64,000 bases of DNA from Lampris incognitus (taxonomy: Eukaryota > Chordata > Actinopteri > Lampriformes > Lampridae). The notes beneath the pieces were generated by a model that saw only the letters and a list, made by a program, of their open reading frames with translations, made no database searches and was not told the origin of the DNA. Where the stretch lies: positions 90,377,429 through 90,441,428 of the forward strand of contig NC_079213.1 in NCBI RefSeq assembly GCF_029633865.1, written 5' to 3'. How positions within the stretch are numbered: position 1 is the first letter of the stretch; every line of letters begins with the position of its first letter. This document shows positions 22,107 to 64,000 of the stretch, piece after piece. A program made the translations under genes and the position numbers.

Positions 22107-23369
22107 GCTTACAATAGAAGAGCCGTTTCTTGAAAATTGTTAACTAATATAGCGCGAACACGGCGCTGCACAACTATTATGTCGTATTCGGAAAGAAAAG
22201 CAATCTTGGCAGTCTCGGGATTTACCTTGACAAAAGCTCTAGCGTATTTGCATTGTGTCAAGCCAACAGCAAACGTGTTAAAATTATTTCATGAGGTGCA
22301 GCTTGCTGTGAATGATTATCCGTAAACAATTTGATGTTAAAATACCGTTGTATCTTTTCCTGGGCGCTAACTGTTGACTTCCAGTACGTCCATTGCCTCA
22401 ACTTGCTCGAATTGGTCGCCTGCGCGTGGTGATGATGTAGTTTTACGTTGCATGTTGGGTATTGCAGTTCTCGAAGTATTCCGCGTCTGCTGGAAACTGT
22501 GCCGGTGTATTCATTGTCTTTTTGGATTCAAACCCATCTCTTTTACTAAAGGATAATATCGGCTGATTTAGTCTCACATGAAAGCAACAGAAAATGAGGC
22601 AAATTTCCCGACACTGGCCAAAGAATAGCAGTTTCTATTGTGGGCGAGGTATCACAATGGTTTGCTAGCCATGTGGATCCCCACATGTTGAGTTATAGCG
22701 TGTATCTAAATGTGTCACCATTACTAATATACACAGTTAGTCTCCATTCAGCAAGATCTAACTAATAAAAATATGTGTACGTAAAATAATATGATGTGTG
22801 GCCCAGCTCTTTTATTACTAATGAAATCCACGCTGTCCCCTTTTCATACGTGCTGCAGAAATTGCCTTGGGTTGCCTGCACATGCGCACAATCACAGTTC
22901 TTTGAGAGGAACGGTGCGGCAGGAAAACCGCAACAAGGCAGGACAGAAATTGAATAGAAGAGGGAACACAAAAACACAGGCTAGATATAGTGAACTATGT
23001 AAAGATGGCTGGGAGAAGCCCCTTTGCGTCCAGGGAGTCGAAAGACTGGAAATATTTCTAGTCTCGAGCCAAATGAAGAAAATTTGACAGCTATTCCGAA
23101 GCAGCCCGTACAACTGGTAGCAGACAGAATGGATGGAAAATACCAAGAGCAGCGAATCATTTGTGGCAACGTAAAAAGAAACGGGGAAATGATTGCATTC
23201 ACTCGTTAGCAAAATATTTCAAACTGAATGAACTTCTGCTAGAAATCAGAAAGCCTCACACTTCAACGAGTCAGTTTGTTTTGTCTCCCCGTGAAAATCC
23301 ATTTGTGGGGTATGCCATCGTTGTTTTTCTCTTCGTAGGGTTGTGTACGATAATTCACTTGACTGAAAT
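22107..23369. promoter_or_regulatory. divergent ddx59/camsap2 promoter region
   Basis: The two start codons lie 1.26 kb apart, head to head. At 22450-22469 the minus strand reads AACTGCAATACCCAACATGC, a 17/20 match to the ZNF143/THAP11 site AACTACAATTCCCAGCATGC (consensus from memory). A CCAAT box toward ddx59 is at 22411-22415. No TATA box is seen. Untranslated camsap2 exons may also lie here but cannot be placed. Confidence 0.6.
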
Positions 23370-58737
<35,368 letters not shown>

Positions 58738-58788
58738 GTATTGTAAAACACTGGCTGAATGAATTTTTGATTCTTGTACCCAGTGAAA

Positions 58789-58845
58789 AAAGCTGACTCC
58801 TATACTTGTAAACGGACTAATTAGCTGACTCCTATACTTGTAAAG
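58789..58845 (+). repeat. short direct repeat after camsap2 exon 7
   Basis: AGCTGACTCCTATACTTGTA occurs twice, 10 nt apart, about 50-105 nt inside intron 7. Confidence 0.8.
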
Positions 58846-59149
58846 GAAATAATCGCACAAAGTTTAAGAGTCACTGCACGCTTAAACACATTTTTTGAGT
58901 CACAAATATCTCTTTATTTCAATGGAGGACCACAACCCTAGATGAAATTCAATATTTTTAAGGAGATATAGTAAAATCTCAATTTCCTGTGATTAGTCTG
59001 CCATAAGGTGCACAGTACTAAATGCTTGCATGTCCCGCGTACTTTTTTTCAGACATGTCACATATGCAAAAAATATGGAAGTTATGATCATATCAGAGAG
59101 ACAGTCTGATCCGAACCAGCCAGTCCCTCTTAACTCTCGTAGCCCCCCT

Positions 59150-59275
59150 TCCCATCCACCCCTGTATGTCTATGTTATTTTCATCTGTCGTCTTGTTTCA
59201 CTCCATTTATTGTAAAGTGACTTTGAGTACTTGAAAAGTGCTATATAAGATTGATTTGTTATTATTATTATTATT
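59150..59275 (+). repeat. LINE-type 3' tail ('GTGCTATATAAGA' type)
   Basis: TTGTAAAGTGACTTTGAGTA, CTTGAAAAGTGCTATATAAG then (TTA)n. This is a typical 3' terminus of a fish L2-like LINE or its SINE (memory); the 5' limit is unclear. Confidence 0.5.
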
Positions 59276-59385
59276 AACTTGTCTGTGCTAGTAGCACCAA
59301 CCAAAATTTGCATTTTTCAAATATAAAAGAGGTGGAGCACGGCTGATACAGGGGGGTGACCTTACTCTTTAAAAAGAATGATCAC

Positions 59386-59828
59386 GGGGCATCCGGGTAG
59401 CTGGTGGTCTAGTCTTTTGCCTACCAACAGGGGGATCGCTGGTTCGAATCCCCGTGTTACCTCCGGCTTGGTCAGGCATCCCTACAGACACAATTGGCCG
59501 TGTCTGCAGGTGGGAAGCCAGATGTGGGTATGTGTCCTGGTCGCTGCACTAGTACCTCCTCTGGTTGGTCAGGTCGCCTGTTCAGAGGGGAGGGGGAACT
59601 GGGGGGAATAGTGTGATCCTCCCATGCGCTACGTCTCCCTGGCGAAACTCGTCACTTTCAGGTGAAAAGAAGCAGTTGGTGACTCCACATGTATCGAAGG
59701 AGGCATGTGTTATCTGCAGCCCTCCCCGGATCAGCAGAGGGTGTGGCGCAGTGACCAGGATGGCTCGGAAGAATGGGGTAATTGGCCAAGTACAATTGGG
59801 GAGAAAAAGGGGGAACCCCCCCCCCCCT
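59386..59828 (+). mobile_element. SINE family B (copy 12)
   Basis: Head GGGGCATCCGGGTAGCTGG, perfect B box GGTTCGAATCC, complete body, and C-run/A-run tail. The flanks AAAAAGAATGAT and AAAAAGGAATGAT form the likely target-site duplication. Confidence 0.92.
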
Positions 59829-59959
59829 AAAAAAAGGAATGATTGTACTTCGTAAAGCTTACAATGTAACTGCATGTTTGACAACTTAATAATCTTCAGA
59901 GTGGGTCCTCTATAGTTTCTGAGGTACTGAATAATAAAGAAGATTTTTTTTCAAAATTA

Positions 59960-61230
59960 TAGTTTACTAGTAAGTGACCCGCAACCAAGTTGCGGTGATC
60001 ATGACGTTTATTAGCTATCCACCCGTCTAAATCTCCCTCCTCTTCATCCTGCCAGCTAACCGCCTTCCCCCTGCCCCTAACCCCCCCCCCCTCCAACTCC
60101 CTCCCCCCAAATGCTCAGAATCATCTGAAATGCTGAGAAGTGGTTTTTAGCCATTTTTAGAAAAATGCATATTTTGCATATTTATGCATAATTATGCATA
60201 ATTTTAATTTTCTGGGATTTTTCCCTTACTCTCAGAGACAATATCTACCACCTCCAAAAAGAATTAGGCTCATAAATGCTTTAGTTTTCGGTCCCGCTAT
60301 CTACACTAACACACACACACACACACTAACACCACACACACACACATTCCGAAAATATATGAGTAGAAGGTGCGAAAGTACCCACACCTGTACGACACAT
60401 CACAGAGAGGATACATACCACCGTCTCTTCAGTTTATTTTCTCGTAGAGCCAGCAGGCAAGAGCATGTCTTCCTCGTCGTCAGTGTCGGACGCCATTACA
60501 GAAGAGTGTAAACAACACGCAAGCATTGTGGGTAATGTAGTGTTTCACGGACAGTTTTACAGGAAACTACAACGCGGAAGTGCACTCGACTATGGAAGCC
60601 CAAGTGACTGCGGACATTCCTCGTGGAGTCCGCTCCGCATATGTTCCGCCCGAGTATGTTTGGGCCTTTAAATCTGATTCATCAGATAAGACACTCGGAC
60701 ACTTCCACGTGCGCAACAGCGGACAACTGTATTGTTCGTCAGACCCGCCAAAACCCGAACCGCCCGCATGCGCTGAGTTCCATTCAAAAACAGAAAACTT
60801 TATTGAGTTCACTTCACGTGACAGCCGCCATATACGCCCGTGCTCGACCCATGCAAATACGACTCTGACGTTGTGGCTTATTTCACGGACGCTTTCTATT
60901 TCCAACGCTGCTCGCTGTCTCCGACCGCCGTCCAGCAACCCGTTAAGAACGCGAGGTTTGTGCGAACGGCGGAAAGAGCCGAGGCGTGACGTAGCCAGAG
61001 CCCGCCATCTTGTTGAACTGCTCAGGATTCTGAAGGGATTCCACATATTTTATGCATATTCCGCATATTATGCATAATTTTAATGTTCTGCTATTTTTCA
61101 TAGGTGCCCCTGATCATCCCCAATAACCTCCAAAAAGAATCGAGGCCCCAAGTGCTTCAGTTTGGCCGTTTATAGACTCCCACACAGACACACACCAGAC
61201 ACACATTGTGAAAATACAGGAGTCGATAAT
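59960..61230. other. composite element: CpG-rich core between two related tails
   Basis: A 7-bp hairpin (CCGCAAC-CAA-GTTGCGG) lies at 59979-59995. A tail module with TGCATAATTTTAATTTTCTG, ACCTCCAAAAAGAAT, (AC)n and GAAAATA appears at ~60170-60365 and again, diverged, at ~61050-61225. Between them (60400-61045) lies unusually CpG-dense DNA with a ZNF143/THAP11-like site (60523-60541) and a YY1-like CCGCCATCTTG (61002-61012). The longest plus-strand frame (60595-61077) has no recognised domain. It sits in camsap2 intron 7 in sense orientation. It could be a transposon with captured host promoter DNA, or an intronic promoter. Confidence 0.5.
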
Positions 61231-61827
61231 AGTTTAAGATATTTTACGTTATGGAAGATGTTTTGTCTCTAAGAGGCCTCTCTTATGGAGACAAAACTGT
61301 GGTCTCTCTAAGGGTCTTTGTGCATCTCAGGAAAAATAATTGGGTGTGAGACATGGGTTACACACTGTATGGGATGAGTTCAATGATCAATTAAGAGGAT
61401 TTCGAGTAAGTTTCTTTCTGCTTTCACTCCAGTTTAAAAAATGTGCCTCGAGAATTTATGCAGGGTTGTCAGTTCAGTCTGAGAGCAATGTCTGCCAGAT
61501 ATAACTTAGATAAATTATGAGTGAACTGTGCCTTTCAAGAGACATTCGTTGACCTTACCACTAGAGAGATGTCTTTCTCCCATCAAACTAGGATTTGCAT
61601 AATTTCAAGACTTTGATTCCATAATGAAGGAACAGCAACTAGCTAAGCTGCCTCAAAGAGGACACGCTTATGACTGCTCCCTATTAGGTTTTAATGCTTT
61701 TGAGTGATAATCTTAAGGCGATGTTTTTGTTTTGTTTTTTACCACCAATAAATGATGATTGACTTTCTAGAATAGAACGCCTGATTTATTTATACATTTA
61801 CATTTTATGGCAAAGCAAAAAACAAAG
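61231..61827. other. camsap2 intron 7, unclassified
   Basis: No recognised element. Left flank of the SINE duplication at 61816-61827. Confidence 0.4.
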
Positions 61828-62053
61828 GGCGGCACGGTGGCACAGTAGTTGGCACAGTCACCTCACAGCAAGAAGGTCCTGGGTTCGAGCCCCGGGGTAG
61901 TCCAACCTTGGGGGGTCATCCCGGGTTGTCGTCTGTGTGGAGTTGGCATGTTCTCCCTGTGTCTGTGTGGGTTTTCTTCAGATGCTCCAGTTTCCTCCCA
62001 CAGTCCAAAGACATGTAGGTCAGGTGAATCGGCCAAACTCAAATTGTCCCTAG

Positions 62054-62150
<97 letters not shown>

Positions 62151-62266
62151 CCCTTTGGTGGCCTGTCCAGGGTGTCTCCCCACCTGCTGCCCAGTGACTG
62201 CTTAGATAGGCTCCAGCATCCCACGACCCTATGTAGGCTAAGCGGTTTGGATAATGGATGGATGAA
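61828..62266 (+). mobile_element. SINE family A, full length with target-site duplication
   Basis: Complete head GGCGGCACGGTGGCACAG, B box GGGTTCGAGCC, (GT)~45 at 62059-62148, tail GGATAATGGATGGATGAA. The 12-bp duplication CAAAAAACAAAG is at 61816-61827 and 62267-62278. Best reference copy of the family in this window. Confidence 0.95.
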
Positions 62267-62278
62267 CAAAAAACAAAG

Positions 62279-63060
62279 TGAAATAGGAGAAGCAGATAGA
62301 CTTGTGGGAGTTGGGTTGCTCCGGTGGTGAGTCATGCCCTGGAATACAGATAGAGAGGTGGTGGATGGAAAAACTGTTCAGTCTTCACCAACCACAAGCC
62401 TGCACCTCTCACTGCTCTCTTTGTGTGTCTGCATTTGTTTTGTCTTTCTTACTTTCCTTTCTTTCATTTTTCTTTCTTACTATCTTTTTCTATCTGTCTC
62501 TCCCACCCTGATTCCCTCCCCATTTAAGTTCTCCCACACCCACTTCTCCACTCCTGCAGTGGTTTCCACATGTTGCCTGTATGGCGTCAATAAAGATGTT
62601 GTGTCTCCTTTGCGTGGCCACCGGTGATGTGAATAGAAACTGGGATTCTGTATGTGACATGAACGGAGTGTGCCTGCCGTAGAAACGGCTAGGGAACAAG
62701 TTTCTAAATTCATTCTCTTGACCTATATTTTTTCTTGCACTATGAAAAAATATGTAGGCCACATTTAGAGTCTTTAGCAGAGATGTGTATGAGGGAATTG
62801 TGTAAGGTACAAACGGTATAACCGCAAAACCCCTCCCTACTTTATTTTAACGAGCAGATGGATGATTTTGATTCGTTAGTGTGTGTCTGGCTAGGAAACT
62901 ATTTTTTTTCATCTGCTGGCCATAGTTGCACTATGGAGTACGAACTCTACAAACTCAATTACGTTTTTATGTTAAATATAACGGAGCCTGGTTGGTAGAA
63001 AGGGAAAATGTATCAGTCATGGACAAGTTAGGCACCATTTGGGTAATGTTATTTTCTGTG
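62279..63060. other. camsap2 intron 7, unclassified
   Basis: No recognised element. Confidence 0.4.
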
Positions 63061-63311
<251 letters not shown>

Positions 63312-63639
63312 TGTGTAGGCAATACAGTACATGACCGTTCAGGTTGAGTCACATTCTCTGCTGAATACCAAGCCAAACATTTGTCAGACTGTCAGACCAG
63401 ACATGGGCTTTCACACCATCCCAAAGATGCACAGGCAGCAAAGTGTTTGTACCCTTAAAGAGAGAATTATTTTGCGAGTCATTTTTGATATGCTCGGGTC
63501 CGGATGACATCTCTGACTTAACATTGTATTAAGGTCCATTGTTCATTATTCAATAATCATTGTTGGAAGATAACACTTGGCTCGGTATATGTATGGCAGA
63601 CGTAGGCAACTGCGTGACATGGCGTGCCAAGTGGATGCA

Positions 63640-63750
63640 GGTTTTCCTTCCAGCAGTCACTACACCATCCGATTTCACTCATCAGCCCACCTTCAGCCAA
63701 ACAGGACGGACTAATCTATGAAATCACCTGGTGTAGTGATATGCATTCTC
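63640..63750. repeat. small fold-back repeat (copy 3, best kept)
   Basis: Arms CACTACACCATCCGATTTCA (63658-63677) and TGAAATCACCTGGTGTAGTG (63719-63738) pair at 17 of 20 positions around CCACCTTCAGCCAAACAG, with GCAGGTTTTCCTTCCAGC just outside. Related to 27737-27813 and 28600-28733. Confidence 0.7.
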
Positions 63751-64000
63751 CTCAACTATAGTCTACGTACATCAGCATGAGACACTGAATTACAATGTGT
63801 AGATATTGTGTTGCTAGTATATGTTAGGAATGTGTGCTACAAACCAACACCTCTAAATTCAAACATTGTGCCAAATATTTACTTTGGAAATTATTCAAAT
63901 ACATCCAATCATTGTCTCACTTATCAGCCTCTAGATTGGCAGTTTTAAGGTAAAAACTGCAAAATAACCCACCATCTGAATATCTGGTTAACTAATATTT
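63751..64000. other. camsap2 intron 7 to window edge
   Basis: No exon or repeat recognised. Confidence 0.4.

Noticed and set aside
59979-59995. Helitron 3' hairpin
   Set aside because: A hairpin is present with CTAG-T 9-13 nt upstream, but a Helitron needs CTRR just after the hairpin and a TC start; neither was found in the right place.
60567-61046. 159-codon minus-strand frame in the CpG-rich module
   Set aside because: It mirrors the plus-strand frame and reads as an Arg/Ser-rich product of GC-rich DNA, with no domain.

Overview
The window is nuclear DNA of a ray-finned (teleost, probably percomorph-like) fish. The evidence is intron-split vertebrate genes in a known vertebrate gene order, very dense dinucleotide microsatellites, several fish-type tRNA-derived SINEs, Tc1/mariner transposons and LINE remnants. 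No bacterial, phage or plasmid features are present. There is one 200-base assembly gap of Ns at 31301-31500.

Three protein genes make up the window. (1) kif14, a mitotic kinesin, lies on the minus strand. Ten coding exons (7803 down to 662) encode the N-terminal extension and the motor domain, and the gene runs off the left edge. (2) ddx59, a zinc-finger-HIT DEAD-box RNA helicase, lies on the minus strand. It is complete in seven coding exons (22106 down to 10267, 643 codons). (3) camsap2, a microtubule minus-end-binding protein, lies on the plus strand. Seven coding exons (23370 to 58737, 319 codons) reach into the CAMSAP-type CH domain, and the gene continues past the right edge. The order and orientation kif14(-) ddx59(-) camsap2(+) match, from memory, the human 1q32.1 block KIF14-DDX59-CAMSAP2. 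ddx59 and camsap2 start 1.26 kb apart, head to head, so they may share a promoter.

Introns and spacers are full of repeats. I see three tRNA-headed SINE families: family A, with an internal (GT)n tract and a GGATGG tail; family B, about 430 bp with 12 copies; and family C, with the head of A but a different tail. I also see one 5S-rRNA-derived SINE, several MITE-like elements, and three Tc1-type elements. The Tc1-type elements are a DD36E copy with an open transposase frame sitting in a (TA)n tract, a DD34E copy broken by one stop codon, and a decayed DD36E fossil. LINE remnants of at least four types are present: RTE-like, L2/Rex-like, a restriction-like-endonuclease type, and an L2 fragment. 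Many SINEs have clear target-site duplications, which fix their ends exactly.

The most unusual items are four: sense-strand (TG)n tracts lying 4-27 nt inside the 5' splice sites of four introns in two genes; two unrelated LINE remnants that both fold back on the codons for the catalytic FADD motif; a CpG-rich, promoter-like module at 60400-61045 flanked by two diverged copies of one repeat; and an apparently intact DD36E (Incomer-type) transposon. I found no clearly new biological system. The CpG-rich module is the best candidate for something undescribed.
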